This document shows, in pieces, positions 52,583 to 63,989 of a stretch of DNA of 64,000 nucleotides (position 1 is the stretch's first letter; each line of letters opens with the position of its first letter). The notes below the pieces were generated by a model. The model was not told the origin of the DNA and did no database searches. It saw only the letters and a list, made by a program, of their open reading frames with translations. This DNA comes from Sphingomonadales bacterium. Its GTDB lineage: Bacteria; Pseudomonadota; Alphaproteobacteria; Sphingomonadales; Sphingomonadaceae. Where the stretch lies: NCBI GenBank assembly GCA_016721875.1, contig JADKHG010000012.1, forward strand, positions 77,224-141,223, given 5' to 3'. The position numbers and the translations under genes are program-made.

Positions 52583-54244
52583 TTGCATATCGACGATCGA
52601 CTAGGCACTGCGTTGCAAAACAGCCTTTCCGAAGGGACGGAGAGGCTTGTCGGTCAATGGCAACAACTGGTTGATCTGCTTGCGCAAAACCCCGAACATT
52701 TCAAAGCGACAGAGGTTGCGTCAGGACTCGTCAGAGTGCGTCAGATGCGCGACCGCGTGCCGGCAATTGATCGCCGCAAAACCGTGGAAATGCTGGCGGG
52801 TCGACTGAAATCAGCACCGCTTGTGCAATTGCTATCGGGCGATGAACCGCAAGTGGCGGCTGCAGTTATCGCGTCGGCCAGTCTGCGTGATGAGGAATGG
52901 GCTGATATTGTCCCGACCCTACCGGTCAGGGCGCGCGGGTTTTTACGCAACCGTAGCGATCTTGGCCCATTGGCGATGCGCTCTCTTGCCTATTGGAGCA
53001 GTGGAGATTTTGCGCTGCCGAGGCCCGCCGTTGATGCCGGTGTTGCGCTTGTTGAAACGGGCGATGCCATAAAATTGGCTGGCGACATCGAACAGCCCGA
53101 TGACATGTCGATTGGCGCAGTAGTTGCCAGAATCAAAGCTGGCGGCGCGACCGGGAAACCGGTTGGCCCTGCAATTGCCTTTGAACCGGCACCCGAAGAT
53201 TTGTCTGCGGATCAGATCGACGAAATTCGTTTCGAAACCAATGATGACGGCACAATTGTCTGGGTCGAGGGTGCTCCACGCGGTGCGATAGTCGGTATCA
53301 GCATCAGCGAAGCAGCCTATGACAATGGCCCTGGCCCCGATGCTTATGGTGCGGCAGCCTTTCGTCAGCGCATGTCAATGAATGGCGCCCGGATGCGTCT
53401 GCGTGGAGCGTCAATAGTCGAAGGCGAATGGAGAGTGACCGCGGCACCCTTTTTCGATCCGGCTTCGGGCCGGTTCCGCGGTTTCGGGGGATTATGCGGC
53501 GGCCCAATATCGCGGAAATCGCGCTACCCGCGACGCAGGCTCCGGCCCAATGGGATCAGATGCAGCAGGTGGTGCACGAATTGCGCACACCGCTGGGGGC
53601 GATTGCCGGTTTTGCCGAGATAATCGAGCAGCAATTGTTCGGTCCGGTTTCGCGGGAATATCGCGAATTGGCACAGGCGATTGTCGCTGACGCTCAATTG
53701 CTGCTCGCCGGGTTCGACGATATTTCAGCGGCGGCAAGGCTTGGGGGTTCGGGGCGCAGCGACGGCGATCAATCGACAGAATGCAACTGGCTGGCGGCGC
53801 GGCTGGCGGAAAAGCTCCGTCCCGTGAGCGACAATATCGGCGCGCAGGTTCACCTGCGGATTGCCGATCCGGTGCGCGCCTTTGCCATCGACAATGAATT
53901 TGCCGAACGCCTGTTTTCGCGTCTTTTGTCAGCGGTAATCCTTGGATGCAGCGCAGGAGAGGACCTGGTTGGGCGCTTCAGCACCGAATTGGGTACGCCT
54001 GTCGTCAATCAATTCGCGCTGACTCTGCCCGAACAATTGCGCACTGTCCGAAGACGAAATGCTTGGTTCGGCTTCGACCGCGGTTGCCACGCCGCTGCTT
54101 GGGCTGGGATTTTCGCTGCGGCTGGTACGAAATCTTGCCAACAGCGCAGGCGGCAGTTTACAGTTTCAAAAGGATCGTCTGCTAGTACAGCTACCAGCAG
54201 CAGAAAATGACCGTTTTCTGTATAAGGATCGACGGAGCGAATAA
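52583..54244 (+). CDS. Histidine kinase with HEAT-like and PAS-like sensor regions, two apparent frameshifts
   Basis: A soluble sensor kinase of about 553 residues. Residues about 20-150 resemble the DUF2336 HEAT-like region (LLSGDEPQVAAAVIASASLRDEEWADIV); residues about 210-300 look like a PAS domain. The HisKA motif follows (VVHELRTPLGAIAGFAEII) and then a divergent ATPase domain with AIDNEFAERLFSRLLSAVI. Frame breaks lie near 53485 and 54050; the last frame ends LLVQLPAAENDRFLYKDRRSE at 54244. The start is TTG 52583 with a weak ribosome site. No response regulator is adjacent. Confidence 0.8.
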
Positions 54245-54265
54245 TGAATTGGGGAGGGCAATAGC

Positions 54266-55262
54266 ATGAACTGTTTGCCCGGAACTCCCAAAGAGCTGAT
54301 ACCGCTCAACCTCCCGCTTTTCAGCAAACCCCGCTTTCTGGTGACGGTGGACGCAGAAGAGGAATTTGATTGGGCAGGCGATTTCTCTCGGCAGAATCTG
54401 GGAACCACCCATGTTCCAGCCATTGCTCGCTTTCAGTATCTTTGCGATCGAACGGCACCGTTCCATTTATATGGTGGATTATCCGATCGCGACCGATGCC
54501 CGCGCAATTGACCTAGCTTGGCCAATATGTCGAAACGCAAAGGGCTGAAATCGGTCTGCAACTGCATCCTGGGTTACGCCGCCATTTGAGGAAGAGGTTA
54601 ACCGGACTAACAGCTTCGCCTGCAATTTGCCCGACGATCTGGAACGTGCCAAAATCCGCAATCTTGATGAGCAGGTCCGACGCGCTTTCCATACCCGTCC
54701 GTTGGCCTATCGGGCCGGACGCTATGGCGCTGGGCCCAATGCGATGCAATGCCTGCGCGAATTGGGCATCGGAATCGACACCTCGGTGCGTGCCTTGTTC
54801 GATTATTCACACGAACAGGGGCCGGATTACAGCCATAGCTCGCTTTACCCCTACTGGATTTACCCGGGTGAGCTTGCAGAACTGCCGCTGACCACAGTCT
54901 TTGCCGGGGCCTTACGAAAAGATGGCCCCCGCCTGTTTCAAAAATCCCTGTCCAGATTGTTGCCGCGATCGTTGATGGCGCGCTCAAGGCTGCTGGAACG
55001 GGTGGCTCTCACACCCGAGGGTATCCCTGTCGAACGTGCACTGGAAGCGATCGACATTGCGCTGGATATGGGGCTGCCTTTGCTCAATTTCTCGTTCCAC
55101 ACGCCGTCACTGGCGGTTGGCCATACCCCCTATGTCCGCAATGAACGGGACCTTGAGACATTCTATACATGGTGGACTTCGGTCTTTGCGCATTTGCGTG
55201 CACGCGGTGTGGAACCGACGACCGTTACCGAGATTTCCAATGCTGCATTTAGCGTAGCTTAA
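54266..55262 (+). CDS. Polysaccharide-deacetylase-family (WalW-like) protein, two apparent frameshifts
   Basis: NodB-fold enzyme family acting on envelope or exported polysaccharide. ATG 54266 has GGGGAGGG upstream. FLVTVDAEEEFDWAGDFSRQ near residues 22-41 carries the catalytic Asp. QLHPW / PPFEEEVNRTNSFACNLP, the metal-binding His stretch, is spread over two frames (breaks near 54450 and 54560). The C-terminal half (RAGRYGAGPNAMQCLRELGIGIDTSVRALFDYS ... NFSFHTPSL) is intact. It follows the kinase gene by 21 bp, so the kinase may control it. Confidence 0.85.
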
Positions 55263-55334
55263 CAACCGAATGGAAGAATACACATTTGGCGCTTGCCAAG
55301 TCTCATACCCTTCCGCTATCGGCGCGTCCGGTAT

Positions 55335-55411
55335 GGGCCTGTAGCTCAGTTGGTTAGAGCTGGCCGCTCATAACGGCTAGGTCGGGGGTTCGAGTCCCTC
55401 CGGGCCCACCA
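55335..55411 (+). tRNA. tRNA with CAT anticodon, probably tRNA-Ile2 (lysidine type)
   Basis: 77 bases including an encoded CCA. The acceptor GGGCCTG pairs with CGGGCCC, the D-arm is GCTC/GAGC, and the anticodon stem GGCCG/CGGCT holds loop CTCATAA. C4-G69 and C5-G68 and the anticodon-arm sequence resemble tRNA-Ile2, the substrate of TilS, more than elongator tRNA-Met. Confidence 0.85.
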
Positions 55412-55487
55412 GCCTTCGCCCTTTCGGGTTTTGGCTGGCAAGCCAACCGGAAGGCCTTAGGGCGAACGGAAAGTACATGCTCCATGT

Positions 55488-55567
<80 letters not shown>

Positions 55568-55571
55568 CTTA

Positions 55572-55813
55572 TTATTGATCGGCGCCTTGTATCTGGTTGC
55601 CTTCCAGTCCCTCAATTTCCTGATTGGTTTCTTCTTCAACCACCGCCGCCGCAGCGTCGGCGGCAGCTTCAATATTCTTCGCTTGGATTTGAGCGCGGCG
55701 GCTCCACCTTTTAGCTACCACCTGTTCGGCGGCTTTTCCCGCGCCTTTTTGCTTGGCTCTTCAACACAGGCCGACAGCACCAGTGCCGCAAACAATAAAG
55801 CTGCTCGTCTCAT
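55572..55813 (-). CDS. Small lipoprotein, one apparent frameshift
   Basis: ATG 55813: MRRAALLFAALVLSACVEEPSKK with lipobox LSAC, so lipidated at Cys16. After a one-base loss near 55748 the frame continues AAEQVVAKRWSRRAQIQAKNIEAAADAAAAVVEEETNQEIEGLEGNQIQGADQ to TAA at 55572. Corrected length is about 80 residues, mostly helical and acidic. The start overlaps the stop of the M28 peptidase gene. Function unknown. Confidence 0.65.
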
Positions 55814-57204
55814 GGCTTAACCCCAACGCCAATTCGCCTTCATAATTTGCTACATTTTCAAGCACTGTGGTCCAGGCAATGACATTCTGCCGCATTTGCT
55901 CGGGGTCCACCTTGTCGAGGGTGTCATCGGGCGTGTGGTGCAGATCGAAATAACGGGTTCCGTCCTGTTGCAGGTCAACGATTGCTAAGCCTTGTGCTGC
56001 AATGATCGCGCCGACATCTGCCCCGCCGGTTGCCGGGTCTTTGCCGCGGGTGATCCCCAGCGGCGCGAGCGCACGGCAATCTTGTCCTCGAGCGGTTTTG
56101 CGCTTTCGGGCAGTTTGAAATCGACGCGCCAGACGCGGTCGGCACCAAAGTCGGATCCCATCGCCAGGGCATGGGGTTGCGCCTTGTAGGCCTCACCATA
56201 AGCCTTGCCGCCCCAGATGCCGACTTCTTCCGCGCCGCCCATAGCAAGCGGACAGTGCGTTTAGGGGCGGGCCCTTTTTCAGATAGCTGGCTGCGGCGGT
56301 AACGATCCCGCATCCCGAAGCATCATCGATAGCCCCAGTGCCAAGATCCCAGCTGTCTAAATGGCAGGCGATGACGACAGGGGGCAGGGAAGCGTTCGAT
56401 CCCCGGAACCTCAGCGATAATATTGCGCGACCTTTGCTGCCCCAGATTATGGGGCGTCAACAGTAGCCGGACTATGACCGGTGTTGGTCGGTAGCCCAAT
56501 TCGCTTTGGCTTCCGGGAAGGGATTGCCCACGCTTGACCTGCCGAACCAGATTGTCTGCATCGGGATTGGAAATCGCGCCCGAAGGTATCGGCGCAACAC
56601 CTGCTTCGAAATTGGTGTTGCCGGTGTGCGGATCGGTGGTTGTCGGTACCAATTGAGCGAATGATGATCGCTTTCGCACCCTTTTGGCCGCGTTGGGCCC
56701 GGTAAAGCGTGCGCGTCCGAAATATGCGTAGCCGCTGCCGTCTTGCGCGGCTTTCATCTGGTGATCGATAAAAACGATTTTGCCGCGACCATCTGCCAGG
56801 CGCGTCGACCAAGCGCATCATAGGTCGGAAAATAAACAATTTCGCCTTCCAAAGGCGCGTCGCCGGTAGAGGCCGAGTTACCCGGCAGGTTATAGCCATT
56901 GGCGTAAGGAAAGGGCTGACCACCCAGGCCTTTTCTTCGCCGCGCACCCATGTCGGCATCTCAAACTTTTCTTCGCGGACATTGGCCTGGCGATTTCAGT
57001 TTGTTCACTGCCCAGTCGCGCGCGTTGCTCAGCTTCGGTCCCAGCCTGGCGGGGCCGACTTCAGTGGTCAGACCTTCGGTTGCTAAGCTAAGGTGTCTTT
57101 TCCCAGAATTTGCGCAGCTGTTGGCGGTGGCGGTGGAGGTATGGCCCGCTTTGCTGTGAAATGGCGAGCAGGGCAGTGGCGACCGGGACGATGTTTATCT
57201 TCAT
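55810..57204 (-). CDS. M28-family metallopeptidase, many frameshifts
   Basis: An exported zinc peptidase of about 464 residues when reconstructed. The signal peptide starts at ATG 57204 (MKINIVPVATALLAIS). A PA-like domain follows (YNLPGNSASTGDAPLEGEIVYFPTYDAL, MKAAQDGSGYAYFGRARFTGPNAA). The M28 core shows CHLDSWDLGTGAIDDASGCGI, EEVGIWGGKAYGEAY and YFDLHHTPDDTLDKVDP, with the zinc His, Asp, Glu and His. About ten frame breaks occur across the gene. Because several housekeeping genes nearby are equally broken, I take this as poor sequence. Confidence 0.8.
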
Positions 57205-57317
57205 GCCGCTTGCTTAACCGGCTTTACACCTGCTGCCAATCCCGGCTTGCGAGCATCGCGCCGCACCGCTAGGACGCGCGTAAATTCAAACAGCATTTAA
57301 CCGAAAGCAGACAGCCA

Positions 57318-58992
57318 ATGGCCGCCCAATACGCCTTCGTCACGAAGGGGATGACCGAGACCTTCCCGGCGCAGAAACCTGTGCTCAACAATATCCATTT
57401 GCAATTCTATCAGGATGCAAAAGATTGGCATAGTTGGCCCCAATGGTACCGGTAAATCACACTGATGAAGATCATGGCGGGGATCGATACCGATTTCACC
57501 TGGTGAAGCATGGCCGGGCGAAATATCACTGTGGGTTATCTGGCAGGAACCCGAACTTGACCCGACCAAGACGGTCAAAGAAAATGTCATGGACGGCGTT
57601 CGCGAAACCGCAGACATGGTCGAACGGTTTAACGAAATCAGCATGATCATGGCCGACCCGCACCGGAAGACGCGTCGATTTCGACGCGCTGATGGAAGAA
57701 ATGGGTCCGCTGCAGGAAAAGATCGACGCGGTTGATGCCCTGGACGCTCGACAACCAGCCCGAGATCGCAATGGACGCGCTGCGTTGCCCGCCGGGCGAC
57801 TGGTCAGTCGAAAATCGTCGGGCGGTGAAAAACGTCGTATCGTGACCCACCTGTTGCTCGAAAAGCCAGACATATTGCTGCTTGACGAACCGACCAACCC
57901 ACCTTGATGCGGAATCGGTCGCATGGCTCGAAAAGCACCTGGTTGATTATAAGGGCAATGTCATCCTCGTTACCCACGACCGCTACTTTCTCGACAATGT
58001 CGTGAACTGGATTCTCGAGCTCGACCGCGGTCGTTACTTTCCCTATGAAGGCAATTATTCGACCTATCTTGGAAAAGAAAAAGGCCTCGAGCAGGAAGGC
58101 GCGAGGATGCCGGTCGCCAAAAAGCGATCAGGACGAGCTGGTTGGATCAGGCAAAGCCCCAGGGCTCGCCAGACAAAATCCAAGGCGCGTATCAAAAGCT
58201 TTGAGCAACTTGTCGAAGCCGCCGAAAACCGCACAATCGGCAAGGCACAGATTGTCATCCAGAACCCCGAACGCCTTGGCAGCAAGGTGATTGAGGTCAA
58301 TAATGTGACCAAGGCCTATGGTGATAAATTGCTGTTCGAAAACCTGTCCTTCAGCATCCACCGGGTGGCATCGTCGGCGTGATCGGCCCCAATGGCGCGG
58401 AGTAAAATCGACGCTGTTCCGGCTGATCAGCGGGCAGGAACAGCCAGACAATGGCGAGATTGTCATCGGTGAAACCGTCCACTCTGGCTATGTAGACCAG
58501 AAGCCGCGATGCGCTCGACCCGAACAAGAATGTCTGGGAAGCAAGGTTTCGGGCGGCGCTGACTTTATGAAGGTCGGCGCCAGGAAACCCCGACCCGGGC
58601 CTATGTCGGCGCTTTCAACTTCAGGGCACCGACCAGCAGAAAAAGGTCGGCCAACTCTCTGGCGGTGAACGCAACCGCGTGCATATGGCAAAGATGTTGA
58701 AGGAGGGTGGCAACGTCCTCCTGCTCGACGAACCGACCAACGATCTCGACACCGAAACGCTGGCCGCGCCTCGAAGAAGCACTGGAAAGCTTCGCCGGTT
58801 GCGCCGTGGTCTTTCGCACGATCGCTTCTTCCTCGATCGTCTGGCAACGTACATTCTGGCTTTTGAAGGCGACAGCCATTCGGAGTGGTTCGAAGGGAAT
58901 TTCGAGTCTTACGAAGAAGACAAGATCCGACGTCTGGGTGACGAAGCCACACGTCCTCACCGCACACCAGCTATAAGAAGATGACCCGGTGA
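57318..58992 (+). CDS. ettA: Energy-dependent translational throttle EttA, many frameshifts
   Basis: ABC-F ATPase that binds the ribosomal E site. Start ATG 57318 (MAAQYAFV). Pieces in different frames give QDAKIGIVGPNGTG (Walker A), LLLEKPDILLLDEPTN, HLDAESVAWLEKHLVDYKGNVILVTHDRYFLDNVVNWILELDRGRYFPYEGNYSTYL, the second-domain VIGPNGA, and MAKMLKEGGNVLLLDEPTNDLDTE. The last frame ends RRLGDEATRPHRT ... YKKMTR at 58992. Total length is about 557 codons, matching E. coli EttA. At least eight frame breaks are needed. Confidence 0.9.
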
Positions 58993-59891
58993 TACGCTGG
59001 CTGGCGGCCTGTTGCGCTTTTGATGCTCGCAACATCGGCGTCAGGCACTCCGGCCTGTCTGGACGGCCACTACGTCTGCGGCCCAGCTGATGACGATCTG
59101 GCGCGCCATTCACAAGATCCAGCCTATCCCGACGGCTTGGCGCTCACCAGTCTGTCTTTCAGCGAAAACGGTTTCGCATGGCAATTGCTGCGTTTCGACA
59201 ACCTAGCCAAGCCCGATGGGCCGTTGTGGGTTGTCCCGCATGATGACGAGAATGCAGCATTTGAAGCGGTAATCGCAGCTCCTGCGCCTGCGCAAGGTGG
59301 ACGTGCGATTGTCGTCAACAGCGCGGAAGTCTCCGCCGGCAGAGGGAAGCGGGCGTTGGGCCAGTCAGAAGCGGTATTATTTCAGCCTGCGATCCAAATC
59401 GCAATTTTGGGGCTGATGCGCCGCTGTTCACCGCCGCATTCTCGACCAGATCGTACCGGGTAGCGATCATCGCATCCACACCAATGGCCGATGGCTTTCT
59501 GGCGATGGCAAAAGGGGCAGGGGCGATATCACATTCTTGACGCATCGGCCCTTTGGCATTGGCCGGATTAAGCCCGCGCGTTTGGGGGCATTTCCGGTGT
59601 AAAGGGGCAACACGAAACTTGTGGACTATGACACTTTGGGCTGGTCGCGGTTAGCCAGCAACGGCATAACTGATGAGAACCGTCAACCGTTGTAGAATTG
59701 CGCTCAACCAGTCCGAGTGCATTTCGCACGAGCGCGTGGTGCGTAAAGCGATGGTTCACTTTCCAATTATCCCGGCGCTTTACCGCCCTGAAATCGACTA
59801 TTTTAACGCCGAAGCGCGCGCTGACAGCGACCTGTCGATTGCAGCGGAGAAACATGCGTTGATGGTGGATGCCTATCTCAAAAACTGCTGA
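58989..59891 (+). CDS. Exported protein with HDDE and DPNRNFG-like motifs, many frameshifts
   Basis: The start is likely GTG 58989 overlapping the ettA stop. The N-terminal part is a signal peptide ending LMLATSASGTPA. Later pieces read VVPHDDENAAFEAVIAA, a broken segment that could give RYYFSDPNRNFGAD, then IHTNGRWLSGDGKRGRGDI and MVHFPIIPALYRPEIDYFNAEARADSDLSIAAEKHALMVDAYLKNC. The H-D-D-E and D-P-N-R-N-F motifs recall metallocarboxypeptidase-like proteins; the family is not certain. About 300 codons. Confidence 0.5.
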
Positions 59892-59930
59892 ACGGTTTCG
59901 CTGTGATCAATTGCTCTTAAAGCACCTTGT

Positions 59931-60014
59931 CCGTTCGTCTTTGAGCCTGTCGAAGGACATCCCCGATGCCATCGCGCGCATCGTGCTTCGACAAGCTCAG
60001 CATGAATGAACGGG
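59931..60014. repeat. Palindromic intergenic repeat, GAGCCTGTCGAAG family, copy 3
   Basis: Inverted arms (CCGTTCGTCTTTGAGCCTG near 59931-59950 and the complementary AGCTCAGCATGAATGAACGG near 59994-60013). It shares the GAGCCTGTCGAAG core with the copies at 3754 and 10515 but has different outer arms. Confidence 0.7.
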
Positions 60015-60309
60015 GCTTTAGATTTACAGATTACATCAGCGAACCGTCGAAAACATCCGACTTTCACCCTCGACCGGTCTCCCGCCTCGAGCGCATTCAA
60101 CTCGATCACGCATTCGTCACCGCCTCCATGTCGGCAGTTTGCAGACGTGCGAGCACAAAATAACGATCCCTTGCGGGGGGCATTTTCCTTTTCGAGCCCC
60201 TGTTTCACAAGCGAACGAAACGTTTTCGATCTTGCCCTTGCTCGCCTGCGCGACAACATTGCGCTGTGGCTGCGGTTGAACAGCGGTAGAAAATCAGATT
60301 TTGCCGGAT
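60015..60309 (-). other. Unresolved, probably coding stretch
   Basis: Minus-strand frames contain protein-like pieces (LARLQTADMEAVTN and IELNALEAGDRSRVKVG) in different frames, suggesting the broken C-terminus of one more gene, but no continuous product can be assembled. Confidence 0.3.
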
Positions 60310-60746
60310 CTAGTGCCGCGTGCATTTAGCCAACCAAGGCATGGCGCGCTGCGACGTCCATTCGGCGAGATCGGTGCGTGCAAAGCCATTATGGCCGTCT
60401 TCATTGACAATACCGGCAACCGGTTTCGCGGATCGATGCCCGAATAACGGATTAACAATTCTTCACCCGAAGCAAGCGGCAGCGTTTTGCGTTGCATCAC
60501 CTGAGTAATGGTAATGGTACTTTCATTTCGACACCGGCCGGTCGGCGCACCTGGTTCGCGCTTCGGCTAATCTCGGGTAAAAACACCTTAACCCGGTCGT
60601 GTTTGCTCGCGCGGTCAGACGCAAGATGCGATCCGCCGATCAGCTTGGCTGCACCCCGAATAGGACGAGCAAGGTTCCCGGCGACACGGGCACGCCGGCG
60701 ATGGTCGCAGGAACGCGGCGAGGCCCGCCGCGGTAGCCAAAGCCAT
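60310..60746 (-). CDS. Hypothetical protein, broken frames
   Basis: Minus-strand pieces: MALATAAGLAAFL from ATG 60746 (signal-like), then GGSHLASDRASKHDRVKVFLPEIS, then SGEELLIRYSGIDPRN and, in another frame, DGHNGFARTDLAEWTSQRAMPWLAKCTRH with TAG at 60310. They could form one exported protein of about 145 residues. Family not recognised. It lies directly downstream of the carbonic anhydrase gene. Confidence 0.35.
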
Positions 60747-60764
60747 TGCCTACAAATTTGGCAC

Positions 60765-61401
60765 TTATCCCCTCTCGCGTTCCAAACGCGTGGCAAAATT
60801 CTCCACTCGCTTCGTTCAACAGGTGCAACGCGCCGTCGCGAAAGGCGCAAATACGCTGCCCGCGCAAGGGCACCGCACCCGCGCAGCCCTTCGCTGATAC
60901 AAGGAAACGTGCGAAAATTGTGGAGACTGACCCGCACGCATGGCCATTTCCATCGCCCGTCCGGCTTCGCGCTTGTCGTGTCGCTATAGTCGCAGCAACA
61001 TGGCTCGGGGCTTCGTCGAGGAGGCTGATCCAGTCGGCGATAAAGCCCCCGCACCACCGGTGCGCCCGCCAGCGAACGGTGGAGCGCGGCCTGACAGCCA
61101 CCGCACAGGCCGTGGCCCCACTGTATTTCGTCATTTCTCGAGGAACCGGACCGCAAATTCGGCGCCGCTGACACGCCGTGCAGACCCGGCGTGGTTCCAA
61201 CGGCGGCACCAGCGGGCGACATTGCGGACGACAAAAATTTCGCTGGAGTGGAGTCGAAAATCTGGGAGGGTTCAACACGGCTATCGAGCAGGCGATCACC
61301 ATCACCGGCGCTCGCCCCTCGGCCCAATATTTCCAACGCTCGCGCTGTTCCTGCCAGCCGCGCCGTTCGGAAACGGGATAGCCTTCGAGCATGTCATGCA
61401 A
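60765..61401 (-). CDS. Beta-class carbonic anhydrase, many frameshifts
   Basis: Interconverts CO2 and bicarbonate. The N-terminus reads MHDMLEGY and RERWKYWAEGRAPVMVIAC, where the Cys is the first zinc ligand. GHGLCGGCQAALHRSLAGAPV, with the His and Cys ligands, and GGFIADWISLLDEA appear in other frames, then HLLNEASGEF. The reconstructed length of about 212 residues matches the family. Start TTG 61401 or ATG 61392; the stop is probably the TAA at 60765-60767. At least six frame breaks. Confidence 0.8.
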
Positions 61402-61477
61402 ACAAGGTCATGAGCGGCTTAATAGCAAGCAATTTGGGAAGAGGCCAGACTTCGCCGATGCGACCATGTGGACAGGA

Positions 61478-62401
61478 ATGAACGATCCAGCACGCCTCCG
61501 CCACGCCCACCACGCCAGCGCAAGCCGGACTGGATCCGCGTCAAGGCCCCAGCAGCCAGGCTCTACCGAAACCCGCAAGCTAATGCGCGACCTCAATTTT
61601 ACCGTCTGTGCGAGAAGAGGCCTGCCCGAACATCGCCATGAATGCTGGACGAAGAAGCACGCAACGGTGATGATCTTGGGCGACACTTGCACTTTCGCGC
61701 CTGTGCCTTCTGCAACGTCAAGACCGGATGCCGCGCGCGGTCGACCCGATGGAGCCTGGGACTTGCCGCGATTGAGGCGGCGAAAATGGGGCTGGGTCAT
61801 ATTGTGATCACCTCGGTCGATCGCGACACTTGCCAGACGGCGGTGCGAGCCGGAGTTTGTGGAAGGTGATCGAAGTGCTGCGCCGCAATACCCCGCAAGA
61901 CGACGATCGAGATCCTGACCCCGACTTCCGCAAACAAACTGGAAAGCGCGAGTTAAGCGATCGTTCGCGCCAGACGTTTACAACCACAATCCCCGAAACC
62001 ACGCACGACTCATCCGACAATCCGCCCGGTGCACGCTACTATGCCTCGCTACGCCTGCTCCAAAGGGGGAAGCGCCACGATCCTCTGATTCTTACTAAGT
62101 CAGGTCGCGTGATGGTCGGCCTCGGCGAGAGCGGATGGAAGTGCATCAGGTGATGGACGACATGCGCAGCGCCGATAATGGGATTTCTGACGATGGGACC
62201 AATAAATCTGCAGCTCGACGCCAAAGCATTGTAAACGCGAATTTGTAACCCTCAGGCCTTTGATGCTCATGCAGCGACTTCAGTGCCAAGGGCTTCCTGC
62301 TTGTTGCGGCGACTCCGCTGACCCGGTCGAGCTATCATGCTGGTGACGATTTCGCCAAAATGCGCACTGCGCGTGAGGCGCAACTGGCAAAGCAGCGTTA
62401 G
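61478..62401 (+). CDS. lipA: Lipoyl synthase, many frameshifts
   Basis: Radical-SAM enzyme inserting two sulfurs into octanoyl groups of lipoyl domains, such as that of PdhB here. Pieces: MNDPARLRHA at ATG 61478, CWTKKHATVMILGDTCT, CAFCNVKTG, KMGLGHIVITSVDRD, RRNTP ... GARYYASLRLLQ, VMVGLGE and LTRSSYHAGDDFAKM, ending AREAQLAKQR at 62401. The reconstructed length of about 307 residues is normal. The auxiliary-cluster and radical-SAM Cys motifs are interrupted by frame breaks. Upstream of coq10, as in relatives. Confidence 0.88.
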
Positions 62402-62433
62402 AGCAGCGTGCAAGCAGCATAGGGGGCAGGGGC

Positions 62434-62864
62434 ATGCCGCACCATCACGAACGCCGAATATTGCCATATAGCGCTGAGCAGATGTATGATCTGGTCACCG
62501 ATGTGCGCCGCTATGCCGAGTTTTTGCCCTGATCGCCGCCGTTCGCGTGCGTTCTGACAGCGAAACCGAAATGCTCGCCGATCTGGTGGTCGGTTTCAAA
62601 TCCTTGCGCGAAACCTTCAGTTCGCGGGTAATCAAGACACCCAAATTATCGGTTGTTGTCGACTATCTCGATGGACCGATGCGGCATTTGCACAATCAAT
62701 GGTTGTTTGAACCCAATGACGACGGCGGGTGCACTGTCGATTTCACAGTTGATTTCTCGTTCCACAACCGCGTCTTCGTCTCGCTGGCGGGAACCTATTT
62801 CAACACTGCGCTTTCCAAAATGACCGGCGCATTCGTGACCCGCGCCGACACGCTTTACGGCTGA
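62434..62864 (+). CDS. COQ10/RatA-like ubiquinone-binding START-domain protein, one apparent frameshift
   Basis: A 143-residue lipid-binding protein. MPHHHERRILPYSAEQMYDLVTDVRRYAEFLP is followed by a break near 62530 (CCTGATCG for CCTGGATCG), then AAVRVRSDSETEMLADLVVGFKSLRETFSSRV and VDFTVDFSFHNRVFVSLAGTYFNTALSKMTGAF. This is the COQ10 homologue pattern; it supports ubiquinone use in respiration. GGGGGCAGGGG lies upstream of ATG 62434. The 3' end overlaps the convergent cinA-like gene. Confidence 0.87.
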
Positions 62865-63366
62865 GTTGGCAGCAGCAAATTCAGCGCGTGCAGTGTTGCT
62901 GCGACGCGAATATCCGCGCGGCTTTTGTCGGATCCGAACTGCACCTTGTCAGCGACCACCTGTTCGGGATCCTGACCGCGTTCGGCAACGGCGAATACGG
63001 TAGTTCCCGCCGGTTTTGCTCGGTGGGGCCGTCAGGGCCAGCACCTGGCTGATCGCGACAGCTACGTCTGCATTACTCACCTTCAGCGCACCCTGCGCCA
63101 TCGCCCAAACCACAGCTACCGAAACCGCCCCAAAGGTGTCGATCAATTCATCGCTGACCTTCAACATCTTGGTTTCAATTTCGTTCGAATAGGTCACAAA
63201 ACCGGCGTGCAGGACCGCGCTGCTGCCCGGAACCTCCGTGATTGCTGCCGCCACCATGCCGCCAGTGCAGCTTTCCGCAGTCGCAATCAAACGGCCTGCC
63301 GCAGTATTCTCGCGGACGACCTGCTCAGCGAGTGTCGCAATGCTTTCTTGGGTGTTTATATTTCAT
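62855..63366 (-). CDS. pncC: CinA-family / nicotinamide-nucleotide amidase, several frameshifts
   Basis: The C-terminal CinA-domain amidase as a stand-alone protein of about 168 residues. IATAESCTGGMVAAAITEVPGSSAVLHAGFVTYSNEIETKMLKV is the diagnostic segment, with VSVAVVWAMAQGALKVSNADVAVAIS following; the end LHALNLLLPTQP reaches TAA at 62855. The likely start, ATG 63366, overlaps the previous stop (ATGA), but a frame break near 63350 separates it from QESIATLAEQVV. Deamidates NMN in pyridine salvage by family. Confidence 0.8.
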
Positions 63367-63989
63367 TTGGCGTTTTCGACCGGTAGCTCTTCGGTCGCGA
63401 TGAAAGGGCAGGGTCGGATTTTGTCTTCAAATGATCCGCGCTTTTTCGATGATTCCTTGTCCGAATCGTCTTCGACGGCCTTTTTCGAACCCTCAACTGA
63501 CCCCACGAGAGTTGCAAACAAGCATGTTCGCATTTGTCCATCGGCACATCCTTCTGATCGCTGACCAGACATTATTCGCGACCGGGCAAACTTCCTCCTT
63601 GTTCACTTTTTCCATCTCGCCCGCAGCCATGGCTTCTGATGAAGGGAAACAGCGCGTCTGCGGTCATGGTCGGTGGCAGATTGAAATCATCCCCCGCGAT
63701 CAGCTTTCTGATCGTTTCAAAGGCGGAAGGGCGTGCGGCAGCGATAGCATCGGCATGTTGTGCGGCGCTGTTGGCGCCCGATACCGAAAGGCTGGCGTTC
63801 GCGGGCAGGCTTCATGCACAGAAAGCCGAAAGGCGCGTGACCATTCCGGGCAACAGTGTGACACTGACATTGCCCAATTGCTCTGCGGTTAGACAATCCT
63901 GTTGGATCCTGGGCGATGGCGGCTGCGGGCAGATCGGCGATAGAAAGCAGTGCCATTATGGCGGTCGAATGGAGCATTTTCACGAGCAT
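63363..63989 (-). CDS. Exported hypothetical protein, several frameshifts
   Basis: ATG 63989 with AGGAAGGA directly upstream. The first residues give a signal peptide (MLVKMLHSTAIMALLSIADLPAAAIAQD). Further pieces appear in other frames and the last reads VGSVEGSKKAVEDDSDKESSKKRGSFEDKI ... EELPVENAK, stopping at 63363 in an overlap with the pncC start. If it is one gene the length is about 208 residues. No family recognised. Confidence 0.45.
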
